DNA of 64,000 nt. It comes from an uncultured bacterium. Its GTDB lineage: Bacteria; Bacillota; Clostridia; Oscillospirales; Oscillospiraceae. Shown here in pieces: positions 1 to 7,470 of the stretch (positions are counted from its first letter, which is position 1; every line of letters starts with the position of its first letter). Below the pieces are notes generated by a model. That model searched no databases. It had not been told where the DNA came from and was given only the letters and a program-made list of their open reading frames with translations. Made by a program: the position numbers and the translations under genes. Where the stretch lies: positions 16,439 through 80,438 of the forward strand of contig CAMNQF010000010.1 of the NCBI GenBank assembly GCA_946548895.1, read 5' to 3'.

Positions 1-335
1 CGGAACAGCCCGGGCATACGCAGCACCATGTCCATCTTGATTTTATGCCCCCGCTCCAGGGCGGAAAAGAAGTCCGTCTCCCCGTAGTAGCTCATCCGCT
101 CCACCTGGCGGTTGAACACCTCCATGCAGGCGTCAATCGCGTACTGGAACAGGTAGGCGTACAGCTCCCGCTTGTCCTTGAAGTAGTGGAACAGCAGGCT
201 CTTGGACACTCCGGCCCGCTTGGCGATGGCGTCGGCGGAGGTTTTTTTGAAGGAGCCCTCGCCGAATTCGATCATGGCGCTGTTGCGGATGAGGTCCTGG
301 CGCTCCGGGGGCAGGCTGAAAAACTTTATGTTCAT
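1..335 (-). CDS. TetR/AcrR family transcriptional regulator, C-terminus cut by window edge
   Basis: The visible 111 residues begin MNIKFFSLPPERQ and carry a TetR-type helix-turn-helix (about residues 14-55, including SADAIAKRAGVSKSLLFHYF and KRELYAYLF). The rest is the start of the ligand-binding helical domain. The ATG at 335 is preceded 7 bases upstream by AAAGGAGGG. TetR proteins are dimeric repressors released by small molecules and often control an adjacent efflux or metabolic gene; that neighbour lies outside the window. The ligand cannot be guessed. Confidence 0.85.
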   Translation of the reverse strand, partial: MNIKFFSLPPERQDLIRNSAMIEFGEGSFKKTSADAIAKRAGVSKSLLFHYFKDKRELYAYLFQYAIDACMEVFNRQVERMSYYGETDFFSALERGHKIKMDMVLRMPGLF

Positions 336-473
336 AGGGCGCCCTCCTTTCCGAGACCACCATACCGCCGTTGACCAAATCGGTCAAGACCCCAAAATGA
401 ATTTTGCGGGTGGGAGACGCCGCGGCCCTGGTCACGATTTCGTTTAGCGGTACAGTTCTCCCGGGCATAACTG

Positions 474-507
474 GAACCACCCCGCCCATATTCAGACGGG
501 GTGGTTC
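474..507. terminator. Hairpin 3' of the ammonium transporter gene
   Basis: An 11-bp perfect inverted repeat (GAACCACCCCG / CGGGGTGGTTC) with a 12-base loop lies between the TetR gene and the end of the transporter gene. Neither strand has a convincing U-tract after the stem, so intrinsic termination is likely but not certain. Confidence 0.45.
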
Positions 508-524
508 AAAAATCTGCTGTGTTG

Positions 525-2201
525 TCACTCTTCCCCCTGGAGGGCGTCGTAGCCGGTCTCGCCGGTGCGGACCTTAACGGCATCCTCCACGCCGCACACA
601 AAGATCTTGCCGTCGCCGATATGGCCGGTGTACAGCGCCTTGCGGGCGGCGTCCACCACCTGGGCCACGGGTACCTTGGACACCACCATGTCCACCTGGA
701 GCTTGGGCAGCAGGTTCATGGACAGGGGCACGCCCCGGTAATACTCGGTGCGGCCCTTCTGCACGCCGCAGCCCAGCACCTGGGTGACGGTCATGCCGGT
801 GACGCCGATGTCGTTCATAGCGGCCTTGAGCTGCTCGAACTTGGCCTGATTGCAGACGATGGTCACCTTGGACAGCTTCACGTCAGAGGCGGGCACGCTG
901 CCCGTGACCACCTGGACGGGCACCGCCTCGTCCACGCTCCGGCCGCTCTTGACCGCCACGGGCTCGGGGAAGGCGTTGGCGCCAGGCATGGCGGTGAGGG
1001 TGGTGGTGGGCATGAAGTCGGCGTAGGCGGAGGGCAGGCCGTGTTCGGTGGAATCCAGGCCGGAAATCTCCTCTTCGGCGGACACCCGCAGGCCGTTGGC
1101 GGCGCGGATGATGTGGAACACGATGGTCATGGTCACCACGGTGTAGGCGGCGATGGCCAGCACGCCCAAACACTGCACCCCCAGCTGATGGAAGCCGCCG
1201 CCGTAGAGCAGCCCGCCGTCGGTGGCCAGCAGGCCGGTGAGGATGGTGCCGGTGAGGCCGCAGCCTCCGTGGACCGCCACCGCGCCCACCGGGTCGTCGA
1301 TGTGGAGCCTGGTGTCTACCGTCTCCACGATTACCACCACCAGGACGCCGGTGACCACGCCCACCACGGCGGAGCCCAGGGCGTCCAGGCTGGCGCACCC
1401 GGCGGTGATGCCCACCAGCCCCGCCAGCGGGGCGTTGAGGCACATACCCACGTCCGGCTTGCCGTTCTTGATCCAGGTGAACAGCATACAGGCTACCGTA
1501 GCCACGGCGGGGACGATGGTGGTGTTGCCCAGGATCTGGGCCATCTGGGCGGTATCGGAAGCCGCCGCGCCGTTAAAGCCGTACCAGCAGAACCAAAGGA
1601 TGAAGGTGCCCATGGCCGCCAGGGGGATATTGTGACCCAGGATAGCCCTGGAGTTCCCCTTCTCGTCATACTTCCCGATGCGGGCCCCCAGCAGGATGGC
1701 CCCGATCAGGCCGGAGATGCCGCCCACCATGTGGATGACAGCGGACCCGGCGAAGTCGATGAAGCCCAGTTTGGCCAGCCAGCCCTGGGCGTTCCAAACC
1801 CAGCCCGCCTCGATGGGGTACACCACGGCGGAGATGACGGCGGAATAGATGCAGTAGCTGGAGAACTTGGTCCGCTCGGCCATGGCCCCGGACACGATGG
1901 TGGCGGCGGTGGCGCAGAACACCAGCTGGAAGAAGAAGTTGGACCAGTCGAAGGCGTAAAAGTCGGTGAACATCTGATACTCAGGCATCCCGATGAGGCC
2001 GAAGAAGTAGTGCTCGCTGTTCATGATGCCGTATCCCAGGGCCATGAACACCACGGTGCCGATGCAGAAGTCCATCAGGTTCTTCATGATGATGTTGCCT
2101 GCGTTCTTGGCCCGGGTGAAGCCCGCCTCCACGGCGGCGAAGCCGCACTGCATGAAGAACACCAAAATGGCGCCCACCAGATACCATACTGACATATCCA
2201 T
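525..2201 (-). CDS. amt: Ammonium transporter (Amt) with fused C-terminal P-II (GlnK-like) domain
   Basis: The protein has 558 residues. About residues 1-410 form an Amt/MEP channel with its many membrane helices and the conserved pore histidines (in AGSAVIHMVGG and VAVHGGCG). After a linker, residues of about 445-558 form a complete P-II domain with a T-loop (GVQKGRTEYYRGV, keeping the tyrosine) and a C-terminal nucleotide-binding segment. In the family, Amt conducts ammonium and separate GlnK blocks it under nitrogen sufficiency; here the gate is covalently attached. The start is the ATG at 2201 behind GGGAGGAATTCAA, not the longer open frame upstream, which runs through the leader hairpins. 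It is monocistronic with its own promoter. Amt-GlnK fusions are known but uncommon. Confidence 0.93.
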   Translation of the reverse strand: MDMSVWYLVGAILVFFMQCGFAAVEAGFTRAKNAGNIIMKNLMDFCIGTVVFMALGYGIMNSEHYFFGLIGMPEYQMFTDFYAFDWSNFFFQLVFCATAATIVSGAMAERTKFSSYCIYSAVISAVVYPIEAGWVWNAQGWLAKLGFIDFAGSAVIHMVGGISGLIGAILLGARIGKYDEKGNSRAILGHNIPLAAMGTFILWFCWYGFNGAAASDTAQMAQILGNTTIVPAVATVACMLFTWIKNGKPDVGMCLNAPLAGLVGITAGCASLDALGSAVVGVVTGVLVVVIVETVDTRLHIDDPVGAVAVHGGCGLTGTILTGLLATDGGLLYGGGFHQLGVQCLGVLAIAAYTVVTMTIVFHIIRAANGLRVSAEEEISGLDSTEHGLPSAYADFMPTTTLTAMPGANAFPEPVAVKSGRSVDEAVPVQVVTGSVPASDVKLSKVTIVCNQAKFEQLKAAMNDIGVTGMTVTQVLGCGVQKGRTEYYRGVPLSMNLLPKLQVDMVVSKVPVAQVVDAARKALYTGHIGDGKIFVCGVEDAVKVRTGETGYDALQGEE

Positions 2202-2226
2202 TTGAATTCCTCCCTGAAAGCAGATT

Positions 2227-2256
2227 GGGGCGCGTCCGTTCTCGCGGACACGCCCC
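2227..2256 (-). promoter_or_regulatory. Second leader hairpin of the amt mRNA
   Basis: A 12-bp stem with one G-U pair closes a six-base loop just upstream of the ribosome site, after the terminator-like hairpin. On the mRNA the stem arms are GGGGCGUGUCCG and CGGACGCGCCCC. Its placement suits an RNA element acting with the upstream terminator, but no known riboswitch consensus is recognised. Confidence 0.5.
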
Positions 2257-2268
2257 TTTGCGTCGCAG

Positions 2269-2302
2269 AAAAAAGCGCCGGGAGCGGTGAGCTCTCCGGC
2301 GC
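2269..2302 (-). terminator. Intrinsic terminator inside the amt leader (candidate attenuator)
   Basis: On the minus strand, a stem of GCGCCGG/CCGGCGC extended by GAGC/GCUC around a bulge and a 5-base loop is followed directly by six U residues. It lies between the promoter (2320-2348) and the amt start. No minus-strand gene lies upstream that it could terminate, so conditional readthrough is the natural reading. Confidence 0.7.
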
Positions 2303-2319
2303 CTTTGCCTGATGGGGGC

Positions 2320-2348
2320 AGTATAGACCCCATTTTGAGATGTGTCAA
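2320..2348 (-). promoter_or_regulatory. Sigma-70 promoter of amt
   Basis: On the minus strand, TTGACA (2348-2343) and TATACT (2325-2320) are separated by 17 bases, a near-perfect vegetative promoter. Confidence 0.85.
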
Positions 2349-2464
2349 GCGTTTCCAACCGTTTTCAGAGAGAAGCGAAAATATTTTGCGCCGCGCTAGA
2401 TGATTTTGAGCAATTTTGACGTTTTTCCACTGCCGTGACAGGGCGGGGAGAGAGAAGCTTTACG

Positions 2465-2494
2465 TTGACGATTGCCCGCGCAATTTGGTATAAT
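2465..2494 (+). promoter_or_regulatory. Promoter of the glycosyltransferase-MarR gene
   Basis: TTGACG (2465-2470) and TATAAT (2489-2494) are separated by 18 bases, 45 bases before the chosen ATG. Confidence 0.8.
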
Positions 2495-2538
2495 CCTGTT
2501 ATGCCACAGCTATCTTGATGCCCAATAGGAGTGATGAT

Positions 2539-3864
2539 ATGTCTCCCTGCGTCACCATTATTGTACCCATCTACAATGCTCAGGCCACCTTGCGCCGCTG
2601 TGTGGAGAGCGTGCTGAATCAGGAATTCACCGATTTTGAGCTCATCCTGGCCGACGACGGCAGCCGGGATGGCTCCGGCGTCCTGTGCGACCAGTTTGCC
2701 CAGGCGGACAGCCGGGTGCGGGTGCTCCACAAGGCCAACTCCGGCGTGTCCGACACCCGGAACCAGGCCATGGCCCAGGCCCGGGGGGAGTACCTCCAGT
2801 TCCTGGACGCCGACGACTGGATCACGCCCAACGCCACCAAGCTGCTGGTCCGCTCGGCCCGGCAGCACCAATGCGACCTGGTGGTGGCGGATTTCTACCG
2901 GGTGGTGGGGGAGCGGGTGTCCCCAAAAGGGGACATCGACGAGGACGGTCCCCTCACCCGGGAGGAGTTCGCCGCCCACATGATGGAAAACCCCGCCGAT
3001 TTTTATTACGGTGTGCTGTGGAATAAGCTCTACCGTCGGGATATCATCGAGCGGCACCAGCTTCAAATGGACCCGGCCATCAGCTGGTGTGAGGACTTCC
3101 TGTTCAACCTGGAATACATCCGCCACGCCCAACGGTTTTTTGCCCTTCAGGTGCCCGTCTACTACTATGTCAAGACCAAGGGTTCCCTGGCCAGCCAGGG
3201 GCTGAACATCTCCAAAACCGTGCGCACCAAGCTGATGCTGTTTGAGTACTACAATCAGTTCTACAAGGCGGTGCTGGACGAGGCGGAGTACGAAAAGCGG
3301 CGGCTGAAGGTGTACCGTTTTCTCATCGACGCGGCCCAGGACGGCTCGGCGCCGCCCTTGCCCCTGGTGTCCACCCGCCTGGGGGAGGAGCGCACCCGGG
3401 CCCACGACCGCGCGCTGGAGGGAGAGGGAGCGCTGTGCGACCTCTACCGGGAGCGGAAGCTGCTGGAATACTATCTGGAGCCAGCCGCCCAGAAAAACGG
3501 CCTGACTGTTGCGGAGGCGGGCCTGCTGATCCATCTGCGCCAGTGCGGGGCGGGGACCCGGAGAGAGCTGGCGGACTTCGCCGGGGTCAGCCGGAGCAGC
3601 TTGTCCATGCTGCTTCAGCGGCTGGGGGCCAGGGGGCTGGTGTCCGCCGTGGAGGCCAAGGCGGGCGACGGCGGCAGGGAAAAGCGGCTGAACGTCACTT
3701 TTCTGCCCGCGGCGGAGCCGGTGCTGGCGGAATTGAAGCACGCCTATGAGGATTTTCAGGAGGCGCGGCTGTCCGGGATGGATGCCGGGGAACGGGCGCA
3801 GTACGGCGAGCTGGCCCGCCGGGTCCAGAACAATATTCGGGAGCTGTTGACCAGCCTATATTAG
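2539..3864 (+). CDS. Family 2 glycosyltransferase fused to a MarR-type winged-helix domain
   Basis: The protein has 441 residues. Residues 4-220 are a GT-A family 2 glycosyltransferase: VTIIVPIYNAQ at the N-terminus, nucleotide-binding DDGSRDGS at 39-46, DADDW at 90-94 and WCED at 183-186. Residues of about 300-435 match MarR regulators: helices, a recognition helix in RRELADFAGVSRSSLSMLLQ (341-360), a charged wing (369-388) and a C-terminal dimerisation helix. The start is the ATG at 2539 behind AGGAG; an in-frame ATG at 2515 lacks a ribosome site. A strong promoter precedes it and a terminator follows, so it is a single-gene unit. GT2 enzymes normally build surface glycans; joining one to a DNA-binding domain is unusual. 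The reading frame is continuous through the junction. Confidence 0.85.
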   Translation: MSPCVTIIVPIYNAQATLRRCVESVLNQEFTDFELILADDGSRDGSGVLCDQFAQADSRVRVLHKANSGVSDTRNQAMAQARGEYLQFLDADDWITPNATKLLVRSARQHQCDLVVADFYRVVGERVSPKGDIDEDGPLTREEFAAHMMENPADFYYGVLWNKLYRRDIIERHQLQMDPAISWCEDFLFNLEYIRHAQRFFALQVPVYYYVKTKGSLASQGLNISKTVRTKLMLFEYYNQFYKAVLDEAEYEKRRLKVYRFLIDAAQDGSAPPLPLVSTRLGEERTRAHDRALEGEGALCDLYRERKLLEYYLEPAAQKNGLTVAEAGLLIHLRQCGAGTRRELADFAGVSRSSLSMLLQRLGARGLVSAVEAKAGDGGREKRLNVTFLPAAEPVLAELKHAYEDFQEARLSGMDAGERAQYGELARRVQNNIRELLTSLY

Positions 3865-3905
3865 CGCATCTTCCGCCGGGAGGCAGACTTTTTCGACAGG
3901 CTGAG

Positions 3906-3936
3906 GGGGGACGGGCCATTGCCCGTCCCCCTGTTT
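3906..3936 (+). terminator. Intrinsic terminator
   Basis: An 11-bp GC-rich stem (GGGGGACGGGC / GCCCGTCCCCC) with a 4-base loop is followed by TGTTTT, 40 bases after the glycosyltransferase-MarR stop. Confidence 0.85.
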
Positions 3937-3964
3937 TGCGCGGACCCGGCGGATGTGCGCCCGG

Positions 3965-4171
3965 TCAAAAATAGAACAGCTCCTCGAATTTTTTGTCCAG
4001 CGCCACGCACAGGATCAGGGCCAGCTTGGCGGTGGGGTTGAACTGCCCCGTCTCAATGGAGCTGATGGTGTTCCGGGACACCCCCACCAGTTCGGCCAGC
4101 GCCGCCTGGGACAGGCCCTTTTCGCTTCTGGCGTCCTTCAGGCGGTTTTTTAGGATTAAGGCTTCATCCAT
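3965..4171 (-). CDS. Small XRE-family (Cro/CI-type) transcriptional regulator
   Basis: This 68-residue protein is essentially one helix-turn-helix (LSQAALAELVGVSRNTISS, then IETGQFNPTAKLALILC). It resembles the short YozG-like regulators that pair with small membrane proteins. The ATG at 4171 overlaps the TGA of the upstream membrane-protein gene by one base (TGATG), which indicates translational coupling. Three related palindromes around the operon promoter (4523-4600) are its likely binding sites, so I infer negative autoregulation. It may be a one-component sensor working through its membrane partner. Confidence 0.88.
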   Translation of the reverse strand: MDEALILKNRLKDARSEKGLSQAALAELVGVSRNTISSIETGQFNPTAKLALILCVALDKKFEELFYF

Positions 4172-4497
4172 CAAAAGACCCCCAGCTCAAAGTGCAGGTA
4201 GAACACGAAAAAGCACACGCAGAATCCCCCGTACACCAGGCCCAGCAGCAGCTCATGACGGCGGCGCAGCTTGACGAATTTCACCAGCATAACGGTGGAC
4301 AGCATACCAAACTGCACAATCCAGACGGCGAAATCCGGCTTGTCCCGGAATACGGCATGGAGCACACTGATGAGGGCGCACAGCAGCATACTCACGCTGA
4401 GGGCGATGTTGTTGGCCCTGTGGAGGGCTTCCAGCTCTACCAGGTCCCGGTCCCGGTTCTCTTCCCGGCTCTTTTTCAAAATTTCGTCTTTATCCAT
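4171..4497 (-). CDS. Small multi-pass membrane protein paired with XRE regulator
   Basis: The protein has 108 residues: a charged N-terminus (MDKDEILKKSREENRDRD) and three predicted membrane helices (around NIALSVSMLLCALISVLHAV, FAVWIVQFGMLSTVMLV and LLLGLVYGGFCVCFFVFYL). The ATG at 4497 has GGGAGGT 7 bases upstream; the longer open frame crosses the promoter and is rejected. It is the first gene of a two-gene operon with the XRE regulator. The family (DUF6442-like) has no known function. Confidence 0.8.
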   Translation of the reverse strand: MDKDEILKKSREENRDRDLVELEALHRANNIALSVSMLLCALISVLHAVFRDKPDFAVWIVQFGMLSTVMLVKFVKLRRRHELLLGLVYGGFCVCFFVFYLHFELGVF

Positions 4498-4522
4498 GAG
4501 ACGGACCTCCCAAACCATATTG

Positions 4523-4600
4523 CCAAGTTTACTTGGTATTTTCATCATAACGCTGCCAAGTGTACTTGTCAATACATTTTGCAAAGTTTTCTTTGCAAAA
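4523..4600 (-). promoter_or_regulatory. Promoter with three palindromic operators for the XRE operon
   Basis: The minus-strand promoter is TTGACA (4572-4567), 17 bases, TATGAT (4549-4544). Three palindromes surround it: CCAAGTTTACTTGG (4523-4536) after the -10, CCAAGTGTACTTGT (4556-4569) over the -35 and spacer, and a TTTGCAAAG/CTTTGCAAA repeat (4577-4600) upstream. They share an AAGTNNACTT-like core. Centres are 33 and 26 bp apart. Confidence 0.75.
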
Positions 4601-4610
4601 TTGGCGCCGG

Positions 4611-5231
4611 CTAGTTCAGGCTGTCCAGGTAGGCCCCCACATCGAAGGGCTCCAGGGAACTGTCTTTGCGCAGGTACAGCGGGTGGTGGGGATGGCCCGC
4701 CTTGGTCCGCTTCCCGGCGGAAAACCACCGGGCGCCGCGCTTTTCCCCCACCGCGATCATGTCCCGGACGCACCGGGGCAGGTAGTCCCGCTTTTCGATC
4801 ACCGCTCCCCAGGCCGCCCACACCGCCGGAGCGCCCGCCCTGTCCAGGGACAGGGCGTAGTCAAAGGCCCGCATATTCTCCGCGTGGAGGGCTGCGTTGC
4901 AGGCGCGCTCCATGTCCTCGGGGCGGGTGGCCCGCTGGGCGTAGACGTTGAACATAATGAAGCTGTCGTAGCCGTTGTGGAGGGCCACCCGCTCCACCGA
5001 TTTCAGGGTGGGGTCCAGGTCGCCGGGGGCGGCGGTGGAGGGGTTTACCCCGATGCAGATCAGGGGATGCTCCCCCCGTGTGCCCAGGATGTAACGGTAC
5101 TCGCCGTAGCGGTTGGGGACATAGAGCCATTGGGCGGTGTCGTAATCCGCCGAGGGGGCCAGGGCGTTTTCCAGGGCGGTATCGAACGGGACCAGCTCCA
5201 GCAGGGCGGTCTCTCCCTTTGGAATGTGCAT
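4611..5231 (-). CDS. DUF1643 domain protein
   Basis: The protein has 206 residues and the DUF1643 signatures GVNPSTA (about residues 62-68), the following DPT and a FNVYAQRATRPEDM block, near the usual length of the family. The biochemical role is unknown; homologues are scattered and often near mobile DNA. The ATG at 5231 follows GAGGTGATTTG. It is convergent to nothing and is separated from the XRE operon by that operon's promoter. Confidence 0.85.
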   Translation of the reverse strand: MHIPKGETALLELVPFDTALENALAPSADYDTAQWLYVPNRYGEYRYILGTRGEHPLICIGVNPSTAAPGDLDPTLKSVERVALHNGYDSFIMFNVYAQRATRPEDMERACNAALHAENMRAFDYALSLDRAGAPAVWAAWGAVIEKRDYLPRCVRDMIAVGEKRGARWFSAGKRTKAGHPHHPLYLRKDSSLEPFDVGAYLDSLN

Positions 5232-5301
5232 CAAATCACCTCACGGGCCATTTTATCACAGAAAACGGAAAAAAGAAAGGCCGGACTGGAGCAAAAGCCT
5301 G

Positions 5302-5330
5302 TTGCGGGAGCACCCGCGATGTGATATGAT
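5302..5330 (+). promoter_or_regulatory. Promoter of the exporter-sfsA-sprT run
   Basis: TTGCGG (5302-5307) and TATGAT (5325-5330) are separated by 17 bases, 34 bases before the ATG at 5364. Confidence 0.65.
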
Positions 5331-5363
5331 ACTAAAATACTATAATTATCGCGGAGGTGCGAG

Positions 5364-5999
5364 ATGGAACAGTACACAGCCCAGGCCATGACCCCGGAGC
5401 ACCGGCACTGGATTGGAATGCGCATCATCAAGACGGTGGTGGCGGTTTTTTTGTGCGGCCTGCTGGCCTTCTTCCGGGACGCGTCCGGCTTTTACTCCAT
5501 GATCGCCGCCGTGGTGTGCATCCAGAACTCCGCCGGCAAGACCATTGAGTCGTCTGTCAACCGCATGATCGGCACTTTGATCGGCGGCGTGGTGGGGGTG
5601 CTGGTGGTGTACAGCCTGGACACCCTGGGCGTGCTGTATATGGAGCTGCTGCGTTACGCGGTGCTGTCGGTGATGCTCATCCCTATCATCAAGCTGTGCC
5701 TGGCCATTAAGAAGCCGGGCTGCGCCGCCATGGCCTGCATCGTGTTCCTGTGCGTCACCGTGAACCACAGCGCGGGAGACACCCCCGCCATTTACTCCAT
5801 CGACCGGCTGTTTGAGACGCTGGTGGGGGTGGCGCTGGCCTGCGGCATCGACATCCTGCTGCCCTACCAGCCCATGCCCCAGCCCGCGCCGGCGGAGCCG
5901 CCCGTATCCGAAGGGGCCGGGGCCCAGGAGCCCGCCGCCGGGGAGGAGGGGCCCGGGACGGAAGAACCCGTCAGGGACAGCGGGGAGGAGGCAAAGTGA
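5364..5999 (+). CDS. Aromatic acid exporter family (ArAE_1/FUSC-like) membrane protein
   Basis: The protein has 211 residues. Membrane segments cover about residues 22-170, including the family-typical FYSMIAAVVCIQNSAGKTIESSVNRMIGT stretch split over 47-75. The C-terminal 40 residues are Pro/Ala/Glu-rich and cytosolic-looking. The family exports small aromatic or organic acids, but the substrate here is unknown and the protein lacks the large soluble half of classical FUSC proteins. GCGGAGGTGCGAG precedes the ATG. Its stop overlaps the GTG start of sfsA (GTGA), so the two are co-translated. Confidence 0.78.
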   Translation: MEQYTAQAMTPEHRHWIGMRIIKTVVAVFLCGLLAFFRDASGFYSMIAAVVCIQNSAGKTIESSVNRMIGTLIGGVVGVLVVYSLDTLGVLYMELLRYAVLSVMLIPIIKLCLAIKKPGCAAMACIVFLCVTVNHSAGDTPAIYSIDRLFETLVGVALACGIDILLPYQPMPQPAPAEPPVSEGAGAQEPAAGEEGPGTEEPVRDSGEEAK

Positions 6000-6715
6000 C
6001 CTACCGGGACATCCGCGCCGCCCGTTTTCTGGCCCGGCCCAACCGCTTCATTGCCCAGGTGGAGCTGGACGGCCGGACGGAAACCGTCCACGTGAAGAAC
6101 ACCGGGCGCTGTAAAGAACTTTTGCTTCCCGGCTGCACGGTGTATCTGGAGGGGAGCGCCAGCCCCGCCCGCAAGACAAAATACGATCTGGTGGCGGTGG
6201 AGAAGGCCAGGGAGGGCCTGCCTCCCCTGCTCATCAACATGGACGCCCAGGCCCCCAACAAGGTGTTTGCCGAGTGGATGGCGGCAGGGCGGGGGGAGGC
6301 GCTGGGCCTGCCCGCGCCCACTCTTCTGCGGCCGGAGACAACTTGGGGGAATTCCCGGTTTGATTTCTACTGGCAGTTGTCGGAAAAGGACCGTGACCGC
6401 AAGGGATATGTCGAAGTCAAGGGCTGCACCCTGGAGGAGGGAGGTCTGGCCCTCTTTCCCGACGCGCCCACGGAGCGGGGGGTCAAGCACCTGCGGGAGC
6501 TCGCCGCCTGCCATAGGGCGGGGTATGAGGCGGCTGTTTGCGTGGTGATACAGATGGCGGGAATGACCGCCTTCGCCCCCAACGACCGAACCCACCCGGA
6601 ATTTGGCGCGGCCCTGCGGGCGGCGGCTGAAGCCGGCGTGAAGGTGCTGGCGGTGGAGTGCGCCGTCACCCCGGGCAGCCTGTCCATGACAAAGCCGGTG
6701 CCCGTGCGGCTGTAG
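5996..6715 (+). CDS. sfsA: SfsA family DNA/RNA nuclease-like protein
   Basis: The protein has 239 residues, the normal SfsA length. It has the N-terminal OB-like region (NTGRCKELLLPGCTVYLE) and the nuclease-like core with RFDFYW and KGYVEVKGCTLEEGGLALFPDAPTERG read in two parts. The GTG start at 5996 overlaps the previous stop by 4 bases and has GGGGAGGAGG upstream. SfsA was first linked to sugar fermentation in E. coli and is now viewed as a nucleic-acid-binding nuclease fold; its cellular role is unclear. Confidence 0.93.
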   Translation: MTYRDIRAARFLARPNRFIAQVELDGRTETVHVKNTGRCKELLLPGCTVYLEGSASPARKTKYDLVAVEKAREGLPPLLINMDAQAPNKVFAEWMAAGRGEALGLPAPTLLRPETTWGNSRFDFYWQLSEKDRDRKGYVEVKGCTLEEGGLALFPDAPTERGVKHLRELAACHRAGYEAAVCVVIQMAGMTAFAPNDRTHPEFGAALRAAAEAGVKVLAVECAVTPGSLSMTKPVPVRL

Positions 6716-6724
6716 GGGGTTCCC

Positions 6725-7246
6725 ATGACCCAGGAACACATCGACGGCCTGCTGGCCAAAGCCGTCGCCTTGGCCCGGGCGGTGCGCATCCCGGTCTCCC
6801 AGGAAATATGCCCCCAGGTTCAGATCAACCGCCGGGCCCGGACCCGGTTCGGCTGCTGCATCCGCCGGGACGGCCGGTACACCATTGAGCTGTCCGCCCA
6901 GCTGGCGGAGCAGGGGGACGAGCGGGCTGTCTTTCAGGTGCTGGCCCACGAGGTGCTCCACACCTGCCAGGGCTGCGCCAACCACGGGGCCCGGTGGCGG
7001 GGCTACGCCCAGCGGATGAACGGGGCCTACGGCCTGGATATCCGGCGCGCCGACAGCTTTGCCGCCCTGGGTGTGGAGGACAGCCGCCCGGTGCGGTACT
7101 GGGTGGTGTGCAGCCGGTGCGGGCGGCGCATCCCCCGGATGAAGCGCTCCCCCCTGGTGGACCACCCGGAGCGCTACCGCTGCGCCTGCGGCGGGGCCCT
7201 GCTGGTGGAGGCGGGGGACCAACAGGGAGAAAACGGGAAAGAGTGA
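6725..7246 (+). CDS. SprT-like zinc metallopeptidase-like protein
   Basis: The protein has 173 residues. It carries HEVLH (about residues 78-82), the HExxH-type zinc site of SprT/Spartan-like domains, and later a histidine in NHGARWRGYAQRM. It ends in a zinc ribbon (CSRCGRR ... CACGG). SprT-like proteins in eukaryotes cleave DNA-protein crosslinks; the bacterial role is inferred only. It lies 9 bases after sfsA in the same transcript, consistent with a nucleic-acid maintenance theme, and is followed by a terminator. Confidence 0.85.
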   Translation: MTQEHIDGLLAKAVALARAVRIPVSQEICPQVQINRRARTRFGCCIRRDGRYTIELSAQLAEQGDERAVFQVLAHEVLHTCQGCANHGARWRGYAQRMNGAYGLDIRRADSFAALGVEDSRPVRYWVVCSRCGRRIPRMKRSPLVDHPERYRCACGGALLVEAGDQQGENGKE

Positions 7247-7248
7247 CG

Positions 7249-7274
7249 GCCGGGGGGCTTTTCCCCCGGCTTTC
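7249..7274 (+). terminator. Intrinsic terminator
   Basis: An 8-bp stem GCCGGGGG/CCCCCGGC with a 6-base loop is followed by TTTC, immediately after the SprT-like gene. Confidence 0.7.
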
Positions 7275-7330
7275 ATAGGTTATGACCGAAAAAAGGTGAA
7301 AAGCATTTTTATTTTTTGGGCAGAAAACCT

Positions 7331-7359
7331 TTGACGAAACGGGGAAAGCGGGATATACT
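7331..7359 (+). promoter_or_regulatory. Promoter of glgP
   Basis: TTGACG (7331-7336), a 17-base spacer and TATACT (7354-7359). Confidence 0.85.
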
Positions 7360-7402
7360 TTCCCTGTAGCCTGTAAAAGGCAAACCTTCCCATCCCCTGG
7401 TA

Positions 7403-7416
7403 TGGAAACGTTTCCA
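7403..7416 (+). promoter_or_regulatory. Catabolite-responsive element (cre) in the glgP leader
   Basis: TGGAAACGTTTCCA is a perfect palindrome matching the CcpA cre consensus TGNAANCGNTNNCA. It lies about 40 bases after the expected transcription start, where a bound CcpA would block elongation. Confidence 0.75.
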
Positions 7417-7470
7417 AAGCCCGCCAACCGCAGGGCGGCATGACCGGACTTTTGAAAGGAGATCGTGATT

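Noticed and set aside
2227..2302. ANTAR-type dual hexaloop RNA in the amt leader
   Set aside because: The second hairpin has a six-base loop, but its loop bases do not fit the expected A-x-x-G pattern and the order of hairpins differs; kept only as an unspecified attenuator.
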